Assembly (NCBI GenBank): GCA_024698045.1
Contig: JAILRS010000037.1
Location: forward strand, 1-64,000
Reading direction: 5' to 3'
DNA from: Selenomonadaceae bacterium
Lineage (GTDB): Bacteria; Bacillota; Negativicutes; Selenomonadales; Selenomonadaceae
DNA: 64,000 bases
The translations under genes were made by a program, and so were the position numbers. Shown here one piece after another: positions 27,444 through 35,086 of the stretch. Below the pieces are notes generated by a model, which saw only the letters and a program-made list of their open reading frames with translations, did no database searches and was not told the origin of the DNA. Within the stretch, counting starts at the first letter, position 1. Every line of letters begins with the position of its first letter.

Positions 27444-28453
27444 TCGCTAACCTCCAATGCTTTTTTCAAGACCGATAAATTTTTTTCCATTGTCGCGAGA
27501 TAAGTTTTGCCGTTCGCCGCATCTTTACTCGTTGTCGCCTGAAAAGCGTCCAGCGTCAATATCTGCTGATTTTTCTGCGCAGTGTTTGCGATTATCGTTT
27601 CGGCAATTTTGGTATTGCTGCCCTCGATTTTTATGACGTACGGCAATTTTAATTCGTCGACTTTATCCGCCAAAAATTTAATCGTAGCAAAACTGGCCTC
27701 GCTCTCCGCCGAACAACCCGCAAATGCCGCATAGTATTTCAATCCGTAATCATCAACCATGTAGCGGAAGGGAAATCTGTCACCGAAACAAAGTGTATTG
27801 ATTTTTGCGGCGTTCGTTGCCTCGATATATTTTTCATCAAGTGCAATTAATTTGTCGCGGTAATTTGTATCGTTCTTTTTAATTTCCTTTGCAGTCGGAA
27901 TAGAAACTTTCATCAATGCATCACTTATCGCGTCACAACAAATCTGCGCATTGCGTAACGATAGCCAAATATGTTCGTCGTAACCTTCGATATGATGATA
28001 ATTTTCCTCTTCGTTTTCGCGAGAATCTTCAATATGGCGATGATGATGGTTATGATGTTCCATACCTTCGACAATTTCTTCGGCCACAAGATTATTTTCC
28101 AATGCATTCATCAGGTTAACGACAATCATATCTTTGTTCTTGGCACTTTTCAAGGCATCATCTGCCCAGTTATCCGATTCGCCACCAACGTAAATAAACA
28201 CGTTACAGTTTGAAATTTTCATCATGTCCTGCGCAGTAGGTTGGAAGTTGTGTAAATCTACGCCCGTATCCATAAGCAATGTCAATTCAAATTTATCATT
28301 GTTGCCGATAATTTCACGTGCCCAATCATATAACGGAAAAGTTGTTGCGATGACTTTGATTTTGTCGGGCGGTTCGGGATTGTTTCCGCCGCATGCCGTA
28401 AATGTCATTGTCATCATTAACATAATCACTGCCGCTAAAAATTTTTTCATCAT
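27440..28453 (-). CDS. znuA: Zinc ABC transporter substrate-binding lipoprotein
   Basis: 337 residues. Lipoprotein signal with TFTAC (Cys near residue 21), then the cluster A-I metal receptor fold: VIATTFPLYDWAREI, GVDLHNFQPTAQDM with the first metal His, DEHIWLSLRNA, and a C-terminal KIEGSNTKIAETI. A loop around residues 130-140 is HHNHHHRH, the His-rich zinc-collecting loop typical of ZnuA and absent from manganese receptors. GGAGG precedes MMKK. First gene of the operon znuA-znuC-znuB-two accessory genes. Control by Zur is likely but no box was identified by eye. Confidence 0.93.
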   Translation of the reverse strand: MMKKFLAAVIMLMMTMTFTACGGNNPEPPDKIKVIATTFPLYDWAREIIGNNDKFELTLLMDTGVDLHNFQPTAQDMMKISNCNVFIYVGGESDNWADDALKSAKNKDMIVVNLMNALENNLVAEEIVEGMEHHNHHHRHIEDSRENEEENYHHIEGYDEHIWLSLRNAQICCDAISDALMKVSIPTAKEIKKNDTNYRDKLIALDEKYIEATNAAKINTLCFGDRFPFRYMVDDYGLKYYAAFAGCSAESEASFATIKFLADKVDELKLPYVIKIEGSNTKIAETIIANTAQKNQQILTLDAFQATTSKDAANGKTYLATMEKNLSVLKKALEVSE

Positions 28454-28479
28454 TATAACCTCCGCAGATTAAAATTAAA

Positions 28480-28519
28480 CGCAAAAATACAGGGACAAAA
28501 ATTTTGGTAATTGTCCCTG
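28480..28519 (-). terminator. Terminator/attenuator between the Cys-rich gene and znuA
   Basis: CAGGGACAA (28490-28498) and TTGTCCCTG (28511-28519) form a nine-pair stem, followed on the minus strand by TATTTTTG. It ends the upstream small gene. If the znu promoter lies further upstream, it could also attenuate the operon. Confidence 0.7.
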
Positions 28520-28535
28520 CACGGAGATTAGTGAT

Positions 28536-28835
28536 TTAATTATCCATACGGACTTTTTGATTTGCCAAAGTTATCGGGACGACTAAGCAGACGTGAAAGT
28601 AAACGACGAGCACGGCGAAATTTTCCGCAAAGAAATTTTCAACCGAGCTATCGGTACTCGTGCCCAACGTGCGCAGATTATCGAGACATTGCGTAATACA
28701 TGTACAGACAGGACAACCGTCGCCCACGCAATTATGATTCGATTCCGCAATTATATACGCGACCGACACAATAAAAATACTTGCAAATATTGCCGCCAAA
28801 GTCGCTGCTGATTTTGTTCTGATAGCGTCCGTCAA
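28536..28835 (-). CDS. Small Cys-rich membrane protein upstream of znuA
   Basis: 99 residues. Two hydrophobic segments (about 10-29 and 70-90) flank a loop with HNCVGDGCPVCTCITQC, five Cys and a His in 17 residues. Similar short proteins with a HDCxGxxCPxC-type loop are known in Firmicutes as uncharacterised genes; I recall no assigned function. TTG 28835 follows AAGGCGG. It is co-directional with and just upstream of the zinc operon, but separated by a terminator. A metal-sensing or metal-buffering role is plausible from the Cys spacing only. Confidence 0.65.
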   Translation of the reverse strand: MTDAIRTKSAATLAAIFASIFIVSVAYIIAESNHNCVGDGCPVCTCITQCLDNLRTLGTSTDSSVENFFAENFAVLVVYFHVCLVVPITLANQKVRMDN

Positions 28836-28927
28836 TTTTTATTCCGCCTTGCGATTGAGTCATTCTAAATTTTCTAACACAAGGGGAATTTTTTGTCAAT
28901 CAAGGCAGTTATCAAAGGAGCGATTGA

Positions 28928-30229
28928 TTATTCGACAGCCATAGCCGCCGCGATTGCCGCACCCAATCCCGAACCGCCGTTATCGAGAACGGTATCGACT
29001 TTATCGGCATCTTCGCCCAAAAGTTCGGCAAGTGCGGAAGTTATATTATCTTTCGCCAACGGCATTTTTTCGTATACAGATCCGTCTACCGCGATATGTT
29101 GACGCTCGATTTCGTCATGACCTGCACGCTGCCAAATGATAGCGACGAAAGAGGCGGCGACCAATCGCGCGGAACGAACGACTATAGCGGCGGCAATTTC
29201 GCGAATTTTTGCGATATCATCATGCTCGAATTTGCGCCCGACTTTTTCCTCAAGTATCGCCGATGCTTTTTCAAAGTTATCCGATTCATCCAAAATTATC
29301 ATGGACATATCAACCGAAGTTAAGTTGTAATTTTTACCTTGTTCGCCCACAAGTTCCGCGATTGCCATGCCGAAAAGTTCGCCCATGTAACGACCCGATA
29401 CCATTTTCTCAAAACGTTGCTCACCGGGTTTTTCGGAGCTGTCGTCATATTCTTTATCGAAACGATTCGGAGCCAACTTCATAAAGTTACCGCATTCCAA
29501 ATTTAAAATCATACCGCCCTTGCCGAAAGATTTTTCGTCTTGAATACTCGGCTCAAGGTAGCAAGTATTGTGACCTGTGGCGTATATTGAGCCGATAAAC
29601 GTGTCGGGATTTTTATAGGCGGCACTCAAGAGAACGGCAACAGTATCGTTGAGTACGGCGACGGGCACAACATTTCCGAATCCGCGACGTTTGAGTGCGG
29701 CTGCAAGTAAATCGTTCGCTACTTCGCCCTCTACGCCTTGCGTCGCAAATTCCTTCGTCCATACAATAAGTTGCGCGTTGTAAATATCATCCTGCCTAGA
29801 GGGGAAAGAAAATGTATGACCGAGATAAAATTTATCGGTGTTATTGCCCTCGATAAGCTCGTCAATCATTTCGGCGATAAAATCAAACATTTGTTCCGCG
29901 GTGGATTCTTTGGAAATGTAATTGTATTCGCCGGGGACGATTAGCGGACGCGCAATTTTCTTGACGACTTCAAATTCGCCGTTGCCGTCCAATCTGATTT
30001 TGAACACGCGGATATTAGTGCCGCCGAAGTCAAGCGCAAGATATTCGCCCGTCTCTTTGCCGCTCGGTAATCCGACATACGATTTGAGCATTCTCATCGA
30101 CGAAAGAGTTACATCGCGCAGACCCAATTGCATATCCTGACGAAACGCCGCCGCAATCTCTTGAAGTCTTTCGGTGCTTACCGTGAACTCCGAAATAATG
30201 TCCTTGAATTGTTCCTCGTTAAACGCCAT
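28928..30229 (-). CDS. Eukaryotic-type hexokinase
   Basis: 433 residues with the two-lobed hexokinase family signatures rather than the bacterial ROK or Glk type: LDFGGTNIRV (phosphate 1), GHTFSFPSRQ and LIVWTKEF (sugar binding), VLNDTVAVLLSAAY with the catalytic Asp, SIYATGHNTCYLE, and KPGEQRFEKMVSGRYMGEL. It should phosphorylate glucose or related hexoses with ATP. The length is about that of one yeast or mammalian half. GGGAGG precedes the ATG. It is monocistronic, with rnpB divergent upstream. Such enzymes are uncommon in bacteria, so ancient horizontal transfer is possible. Confidence 0.88.
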   Translation of the reverse strand: MAFNEEQFKDIISEFTVSTERLQEIAAAFRQDMQLGLRDVTLSSMRMLKSYVGLPSGKETGEYLALDFGGTNIRVFKIRLDGNGEFEVVKKIARPLIVPGEYNYISKESTAEQMFDFIAEMIDELIEGNNTDKFYLGHTFSFPSRQDDIYNAQLIVWTKEFATQGVEGEVANDLLAAALKRRGFGNVVPVAVLNDTVAVLLSAAYKNPDTFIGSIYATGHNTCYLEPSIQDEKSFGKGGMILNLECGNFMKLAPNRFDKEYDDSSEKPGEQRFEKMVSGRYMGELFGMAIAELVGEQGKNYNLTSVDMSMIILDESDNFEKASAILEEKVGRKFEHDDIAKIREIAAAIVVRSARLVAASFVAIIWQRAGHDEIERQHIAVDGSVYEKMPLAKDNITSALAELLGEDADKVDTVLDNGGSGLGAAIAAAMAVE

Positions 30230-30353
30230 GATAATTCCTCCCTGCAGAAAAATTTTTTACCTTCGGATTATAACATGTAGTTTGTACACTTTGAAATACA
30301 GTAGTCAAAAATTTTCTTCCGATTTGTTTACGACAGTATACCTTTTTCGGTAT

Positions 30354-30380
30354 TTGACAGAGGAAATTTATAGTGATAAA
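30354..30380 (+). promoter_or_regulatory. rnpB promoter
   Basis: TTGACA at 30354-30359, then a GATAAA -10-like box at 30375-30380 (15-bp spacer). It places the transcription start within a few bases of the predicted 5' end of the RNA. Confidence 0.6.
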
Positions 30381-30388
30381 CTTCACGC

Positions 30389-30728
30389 GACAGGTAAGAA
30401 AGGCAATCGCGGTGGATTCGTCCAACGAGGAAAGTCCGGACTCCATAGAGCGGCGTGCCGGCTAACGGCCGGTGAAAGTAATTTCAAAGACAGTGTCACA
30501 GAAAAGAAAACCGCCGAAGAAATTCGGTAAGGGTGAAAAGGCAGGGTAAGAGCCTACCGGTTGCCGAGTAATCGGTAAGCCTGACAAACCTCACGCGGAG
30601 CAAAACTAAATAGGAAAGGGTTGAGGTTGCTCGCTGACCTTTCGGGTAAGTTGCTAGACTTGAGCGGCAACGTTCAGGCAAGATAAATGATTGCCAATTA
30701 ACAGAATCCGGCTTATTGACTGCCTGTC
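30389..30728 (+). ncRNA. rnpB: RNase P RNA, type A
   Basis: Catalytic RNA of RNase P, which trims tRNA 5' leaders. The universally conserved GAGGAAAGTCCGGACTCC begins near 30427 and the matching ACAGAATCCGGCTTA near 30700 (together the P4 pseudoknot strands). GGTAAGGGTGAAAAGG, GGTAAGAGC and GGAGCAAAACTAAATAGG mark the specificity domain. GACAGG (30389-30394) pairs with CCTGTC (30723-30728) as P1, and GGCAATC with GATTGCC as P2. The layout follows the ancestral A type, not the Bacillus B type. Confidence 0.95.
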
Positions 30729-30731
30729 CAC

Positions 30732-30797
30732 AGGGTAGGGACTTAGGGAGTAGGGAGCAGATTTTTTCTACTTCCTGCGCCCTTGTCTCTACCCTTT
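30732..30797 (+). terminator. Extended hairpin after rnpB
   Basis: AGGGTAG (30732-30738) pairs with CTACCCT (30789-30795); further inside, GGGAGTAGGGAG-type purines face TCCTGCGCCCT-type pyrimidines, giving a long imperfect stem. The following TTTAAAAATTT is T-poor, so termination or 3'-end processing is possible. Confidence 0.5.
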
Positions 30798-30880
30798 AAA
30801 AATTTCTCACGTTAATTCATGATTTAATCATTAAAAAAGGTTATAATCTGGTCAAATTTTTTGAAAGGAAGTGGCTGATT

Positions 30881-31549
30881 TTGGTGAGATTTTTGCGGAC
30901 GTTAATGATGGTGATGGTTTTGTTATCGGTAAGTGTTTCTACAAGTTATGCTGCAGGACAATTCAGAGTAGGAGATCAAGGCACGGAGATTGCGGAATTA
31001 CAAGGCAAACTTGTCATGCTCGGCTATGACGTAATTGCCGACGGAGCTTTTGGTCCTGCTATGGCGGAGGCGGTAAAGGAGTTCCAGAAAAGTCACGGAA
31101 TCAAGGCGGACGGTTTAATCGGTCCCGCAACTTATACGGCTCTTCTCGGTCGTGATATGCCCGATGTCAGCCGCGGTATGGATTTGATTGCTCGTAGGAT
31201 TATCACTTCTTCGATGAGTTATATCGGTGTCCCCTATGTTTTCGGTGGCACCAGTCCCTATGGCTTTGATTGCTCCGGTTATGTTCAATACGTTTTCGCT
31301 AACGCAGGTATTTCCTTACCGCGTACTGCCGATGTTCAATACGAAGTAGGTACACCCATTTCGACTACGGAACTCGTACCGGGCGATTTGGTTTTCTTCA
31401 CTACTTATACCTACGGCGCATCTCATGTCGGTATTTACGTCGGTGACGGCAATTTCATTCATGCCAGCTCCAGCCAAGGCGTTACTATCAGCTCTCTCAG
31501 TCATCCTTACTATAGCTCTCGCTACATTGGCGCACGCAGAATTTTATAA
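30881..31549 (+). CDS. Exported peptidoglycan-binding NlpC/P60 endopeptidase
   Basis: 222 residues. Sec signal peptide (cleavage near SYAAG, residue 25), then a PG_binding_1 domain (VGDQGTEIAELQGKLVMLGYDVIADGAFGPA, around 30-90; core GPAMAEAVKEFQKSHG). The NlpC/P60 peptidase domain (about 107-222) has the catalytic Cys in FDCSGYVQ, His in ASHVGIYVGDG and the third residue His in FIHAS. It should cleave stem peptides of peptidoglycan. TTG 30881 or GTG 30884 follows AAAGGAAG. A TATAAT lies at 30842. It is a relative of the partial gene at 63576. Confidence 0.9.
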   Translation: MVRFLRTLMMVMVLLSVSVSTSYAAGQFRVGDQGTEIAELQGKLVMLGYDVIADGAFGPAMAEAVKEFQKSHGIKADGLIGPATYTALLGRDMPDVSRGMDLIARRIITSSMSYIGVPYVFGGTSPYGFDCSGYVQYVFANAGISLPRTADVQYEVGTPISTTELVPGDLVFFTTYTYGASHVGIYVGDGNFIHASSSQGVTISSLSHPYYSSRYIGARRIL

Positions 31550-31604
31550 AAAAATCCCGTTGCTAAATTCGGGAAATATGCACAACATATTTTCTGATTG
31601 TATT

Positions 31605-31633
31605 TCCTTCGTTTAGATGAAGGATTTTTTTTT
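31605..31633 (+). terminator. Terminator after the NlpC/P60 gene
   Basis: TCCTTC paired with GAAGGA around an eight-base loop, followed by nine T. A weaker TCCCG/CGGGA hairpin lies just upstream (31554). Confidence 0.7.
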
Positions 31634-32136
31634 GCTTTTAATCACCGCGTTGAAGTAACATTGACTTAATGTGTTAATCAAGGAAGAGGCCGCCCAAGGA
31701 CGGACGGCCGCCTGCAACGTGAGCCACTTTGAAAGTGGCGGAACAGTTTTCGCGCCAAAGATTTCAATAATCAGAATTAATGACCGCGTTTAAAGTAACA
31801 AAGTTACAACATTGACGAGAAGCGCAATATTAATGATAGTGAGCCGCCCAAGTATGGGCGCCACTAAGCCGGCATTTTATTCGCGTGATGCGAATAACCC
31901 GCCGGCACACTAGACATGTGTTACCTACTCACTTCGGCTATCGAATACTAACGCCCCTGCGAGGTGTCCTTTCTTTTGTTACTTTTCTTTGGACACGCAA
32001 AGAAAAGTATTCACAGCCAATAAAAAAAATTTCCTAACTAAGTTAGAAACTGTAGCCACGTTCAACGACAAACTATCGCAACCAATTTGACTTTGACTCC
32101 TTTCGTTAACCATACGAAAGGAGAATCCTCCACGCG
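31634..32136. repeat. Palindrome-rich gene-free region
   Basis: No convincing reading frame. Inverted repeats seen: GGCCG/CGGCC (31688-31709), GCCACTTT/AAAGTGGC (31723-31739), GCCCA/TGGGC (31846-31859), GCCGGC (31868-31873 and 31901-31906) enclosing TTATTCGC/GCGAATAA (31877-31897), and an 11-bp pair starting ACTTTTCTTTG (31981-32008). Two imperfect direct copies start ACCGCGTT near 31644 and 31782, each running through AAGTAAC, ATTGAC and GCCGCCCAAG. Copy B of the dispersed palindrome lies at its right end. Confidence 0.65.
32080..32123. repeat. Dispersed palindromic element, copy B
   Basis: Inverse orientation relative to copy A. The arms CTCCTTTCG (32097-32105) and CGAAAGGAG (32115-32123) are perfect here, and the flank TTTGACTTTGA corresponds to CAAAGTCAA of copy A. 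It has two differences from copy A within the 27-bp core. Confidence 0.7.
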
Positions 32137-32164
32137 AAAAAAGCCCCCCGACTTGCGGAAGGCT
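32137..32164 (-). terminator. Terminator of the tRNA-Val transcript
   Basis: On the minus strand, AGCCTTCCG, a CAAG-T loop, CGGGGGGCT (two G-U pairs) and TTTTTT. Confidence 0.85.
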
Positions 32165-32191
32165 TATAATTTCATATCAAGTGCGATAAAG

Positions 32192-32264
32192 TGCTCGCTG
32201 AGGGACTCGAACCCACGACTTCCTCCATGTGACGGAGATACTCTACCAACTGAGTTAAGCGAGC
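32192..32264 (-). tRNA. tRNA-Val (CAC)
   Basis: 73-nt cloverleaf: acceptor GCTCGCT/AGCGAGC with discriminator A, D arm ACTC/GAGT with AGTTGGTA, anticodon stem TCTCC/GGAGG (one G-U), loop GTCACAT giving anticodon CAC for GTG codons, and T arm GTGGG TTCGAGT CCCTC. CCA is not encoded. Position 32 is G, where a pyrimidine is usual. Confidence 0.92.
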
Positions 32265-32277
32265 TCGAGAAAATAAA

Positions 32278-32354
32278 TGGTGGGGCTGACAGAACTCGAA
32301 TCTGTGACCTCCTCGATGTCAACGAGGCACTCTAACCATCTGAGCTACAACCCC
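32278..32354 (-). tRNA. tRNA-Val (GAC)
   Basis: Acceptor GGGGTTG/CAGCCCC, D arm GCTC/GAGT-G, anticodon stem CCTCG/CGAGG, loop TTGACAT giving anticodon GAC for GTC and GTT, T arm ACAGA TTCGAGT TCTGT, discriminator A, and encoded CCA. It is transcribed first, 13 bp before the CAC tRNA, in one unit. Confidence 0.94.
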
Positions 32355-32393
32355 ACTTCGCCTAAGGAACTCGCGCCCTTCAAGACAAGCGAG

Positions 32394-32422
32394 ATTATAA
32401 ATCTTTCGCCACAAACTGTCAA
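32394..32422 (-). promoter_or_regulatory. Consensus promoter of the tRNA-Val pair
   Basis: On the minus strand TTGACA (32417-32422), 17-bp spacer, TATAAT (32394-32399): a perfect match to the sigma-70 consensus at both boxes, as expected for stable RNA. Confidence 0.85.
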
Positions 32423-32438
32423 GGAAAATTTTTCCGAA

Positions 32439-35054
32439 TCAAAAATCCGCTGAAGATATAACAAAATCAAAGTTGTCGTTATCCGAGTTATCGCGTTTTT
32501 TGTCGGCGGTAATATCTTCGTTTTTCGGCGCGATAAATTTTTTCCCGTCAAAATTCGGCTGCCCGTTATCGTCGTTGAAAGTCGTCTTGCATTTCGGATA
32601 AGCACTGCAGCCCCAAAAATCGCCGTTCCTGCCTCGACGCTTAATCAGAGCACTGCCGCAATTCGGGCATTTATATTTCGATTCTTCGGCTAAAATTTTC
32701 TGTCGCGCTTCTCTGAGTTTACCTTCAAAATCCGGTTTATCGTTATCGTCCTCAAAAGTTGTCTTGCATTTCGGATAAGCACTGCAACCCCAAAAATCGC
32801 CGCTCCTGCCTTGACGCTTAATCAGAGCACTGCCGCAATTCGGGCATTTATATTTCGATTCTTCGGCTAAAATTTTCTGCCGTGCCGCTCTGAGTTTACC
32901 TTCAAAATCCGGTTGCCCGTTATCATCCTCAAAAGTCGTCTTGCATTTTGGATAAGCACTGCAGCCCCAAAAATCGCCGTTCTTGCCTTGACGTTTGGTC
33001 AAAGCACTGCCGCAGTTCGGGCATTTGTATTTCGATTCCTCGGCAAATTTAGCGTCGTCCGCCGCCTTAACAAGATTGCTCGTGAAATTAACTTGTCCCG
33101 TCAAAAAATCGTCGAGAGATCCGTCGCCCTCACTCATCGAATACAATTTATCTTCCCAAATCGCCGTTGCATCGGGGTAAGTCATATCATCGGGCAATGC
33201 GTCAATCAGAAGATAAGCCGCATCCGTCGGATAAAGTGCTTTTCGGTTGACGGTTAAAAATTTGCGCTGAATCAAATCATCGATTATCGCCGCGCGTGTC
33301 GCTTCCGTCCCGATTCCGTACACGTCTTTTAATTGCTTTTTCGCCTCGGGATTCTTGACGTACTTATGAATATTTTTCATGCCCTCTATCAAGCCCGACG
33401 CGGTAAATCTTTTCGGCGGTGTCGTCGTACCTTTCTTCAAGATACCGTCTTTATATTCAACGGCGTCGCCCTTTTCCATATGCGGCAAGACAACATAATC
33501 GTCCTTGTCGTTTTTATTTTCGTCGGCACTTTTTTTGTCGGTACTTTTTTCGTCGGTACTATTTCCGGTAGAATTGTTTTCATTGGCACTGTTATCGTCG
33601 GTACTTTTTTCGTCGGTAGTGTTTCCGTTGATACTTTTTTCGTCGGCAATGTTTTCATCGTCACTTTTTTTGTCGGTACCTTTTTCGTCGGATTTTTTGG
33701 AAACGATATAGAATTCACGCCAACCGTTTTGCTTGATAACTTTACCGCGCGCTCCGAAGATTTGTTTTTTATAATTGACCGTGACTATAGTTTCGTCAAA
33801 GATATGTTCGGGATAAAATTGCATAAGATAATTTCTGGCAATAGTCTTGTAAATATTCATTTCGGCTTCGCTAAGTTGCACTTTCACGGGCGTACGCGTC
33901 GGAGTTATCGCGTGATGAGCGGAAATTTTTTCATCATTCCATGCGCGGCTCTTGATTTCTATATCGGCATGCTTGACCATATTCCGCAAATTTTCATCGC
34001 TCATGCCGCCCAAATGTTTCACTATTTCGGGTACGTCTTTAATTTGATTTGTCGGCAGATATTCGCAATCGGAACGCGGATATGTCGTCAACTTTTTTTC
34101 GTACAAACTTTGCGCGGTATTCAAAACAACTTGCGGCGAATACCCGAATGCTTTGCCGGCGGCTACTTGCAACGTTGACAGCGAATACGGCAACGGCGGT
34201 TGTTCTTTACGTTCGGTAGTCTTGTACGAAGAAATTTTCCCTTCAAACGGTTCAACGGCGAACGTTTTCAATAATTCCTGCGCAAAATCTTTATCGATAA
34301 GTCTCCCCGAATCATCGAACGATTCCAATTTCAACATCTTTTGCGTAGGTTTGAACGTCGCCAAAAAATTCCCGTTGGCATGTTCAAACGTCGCGATGAT
34401 ATTGTAAAAATCCACGGGCTTAAAGTTTTGAATTTCTCTTTCACGGCGTACAACCAATGCAAGTGTCGGAGTTTTTACGCGCCCAATCGGCAAGACTAAT
34501 TTTCTGTAGCCGTGACGTTGTGCCGCCAAAGTATAGGCGCGCGAAAGATTCATCCCGATAAGCCAATCCGCCCGACTCCTTGCAAGCGCAGACTGTTTCA
34601 GATTGAAAAACTCTTTGTTATCGCGTAAATCTTTGAGTGCTCTTTTAATGCTCGTCTCATCCAAAGCATTCAGCAAAATTCTTTTGACGGGCTTTTTATT
34701 GCCGACAAAATCAAGTACCTCGTCAACCAAAAGTTGTCCTTCGCGATCGGGGTCGCCCGCATGTACAATTTCATCTGCTTTCTCGATTAATGCCTTTACG
34801 ATTTGAAATTGTTCGGCACTTGATTCCGTCACTTTCAATTTCCATTCTTTGGGCACTATCGGCAAATCGTCCTTATCCCACAATTTATATTTCGGATTGT
34901 ATTCAGCAGGCTCTACCTGTTCCAAAACATGACCGAAAAGCCACGTCACAATACCTTCCGCAGTTTGTATGTATCCCGTTCTTTTCTGCGGATTTTTTAA
35001 GCATGACGCCAATTCTCGCGCCATCGAAGGTTTTTCGGCTATATATAATCTCAA
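32439..35054 (-). CDS. topB: DNA topoisomerase III
   Basis: Type IA topoisomerase of about 871 residues that relaxes or decatenates DNA by single-strand passage. Toprim: LYIAEKPSMAREL and HAGDPDREGQLL. DNA gate: ARSRADWLIGMNLSRAYT and PIGRVKTPTLALVV. Active site: LTTYPRSDCEYL with the catalytic Tyr. Three zinc ribbons of 59-residue period close the protein (KCPNCGSAL...GCSAYPKCKTTF). Between WREFYIVSKK and DDYVVLPHME lies a 65-residue Ser/Asp/Glu/Lys/Asn/Thr low-complexity insert. The preferred start is TTG 35054, 6 bp behind GAGGTG, giving MRLYIAEKPS as in the family. Confidence 0.93.
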   Translation of the reverse strand: MRLYIAEKPSMARELASCLKNPQKRTGYIQTAEGIVTWLFGHVLEQVEPAEYNPKYKLWDKDDLPIVPKEWKLKVTESSAEQFQIVKALIEKADEIVHAGDPDREGQLLVDEVLDFVGNKKPVKRILLNALDETSIKRALKDLRDNKEFFNLKQSALARSRADWLIGMNLSRAYTLAAQRHGYRKLVLPIGRVKTPTLALVVRREREIQNFKPVDFYNIIATFEHANGNFLATFKPTQKMLKLESFDDSGRLIDKDFAQELLKTFAVEPFEGKISSYKTTERKEQPPLPYSLSTLQVAAGKAFGYSPQVVLNTAQSLYEKKLTTYPRSDCEYLPTNQIKDVPEIVKHLGGMSDENLRNMVKHADIEIKSRAWNDEKISAHHAITPTRTPVKVQLSEAEMNIYKTIARNYLMQFYPEHIFDETIVTVNYKKQIFGARGKVIKQNGWREFYIVSKKSDEKGTDKKSDDENIADEKSINGNTTDEKSTDDNSANENNSTGNSTDEKSTDKKSADENKNDKDDYVVLPHMEKGDAVEYKDGILKKGTTTPPKRFTASGLIEGMKNIHKYVKNPEAKKQLKDVYGIGTEATRAAIIDDLIQRKFLTVNRKALYPTDAAYLLIDALPDDMTYPDATAIWEDKLYSMSEGDGSLDDFLTGQVNFTSNLVKAADDAKFAEESKYKCPNCGSALTKRQGKNGDFWGCSAYPKCKTTFEDDNGQPDFEGKLRAARQKILAEESKYKCPNCGSALIKRQGRSGDFWGCSAYPKCKTTFEDDNDKPDFEGKLREARQKILAEESKYKCPNCGSALIKRRGRNGDFWGCSAYPKCKTTFNDDNGQPNFDGKKFIAPKNEDITADKKRDNSDNDNFDFVISSADF
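32581..33060 (-). repeat. 177-bp tandem repeats encoding zinc ribbons of TopB
   Basis: The same string recurs at 32581, 32758 and 32935, an exact 177-bp period (59 codons), with only scattered substitutions. Each unit has one four-Cys ribbon plus linker. Confidence 0.9.
33500..33700 (-). repeat. 15-bp minisatellite in topB
   Basis: About a dozen degenerate 15-bp units of the type TTTTTTCGTCGGTAC (plus strand) encode the Ser-Thr-Asp-Glu-Lys insert. Copy number is likely to vary between strains. Confidence 0.8.
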
Positions 35055-35086
35055 GTTAATCACCTCGTTAAAAAAATTCTGCGCAG

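Noticed and set aside
30174..30530. Plus-strand frame across the hexokinase 5' end and rnpB
   Set aside because: Runs into the RNase P RNA and is preceded by no ribosome site.
31700..32100. Insertion sequence remnant at the palindrome-rich gap
   Set aside because: No transposase fragment on either strand and no clear terminal inverted repeats with target duplication; kept only as a repeat region.
33333..34178. Plus-strand 281-residue frame opposite topB
   Set aside because: Its FFVGT repeats are the antisense reading of the minisatellite; topB is certain on the other strand.
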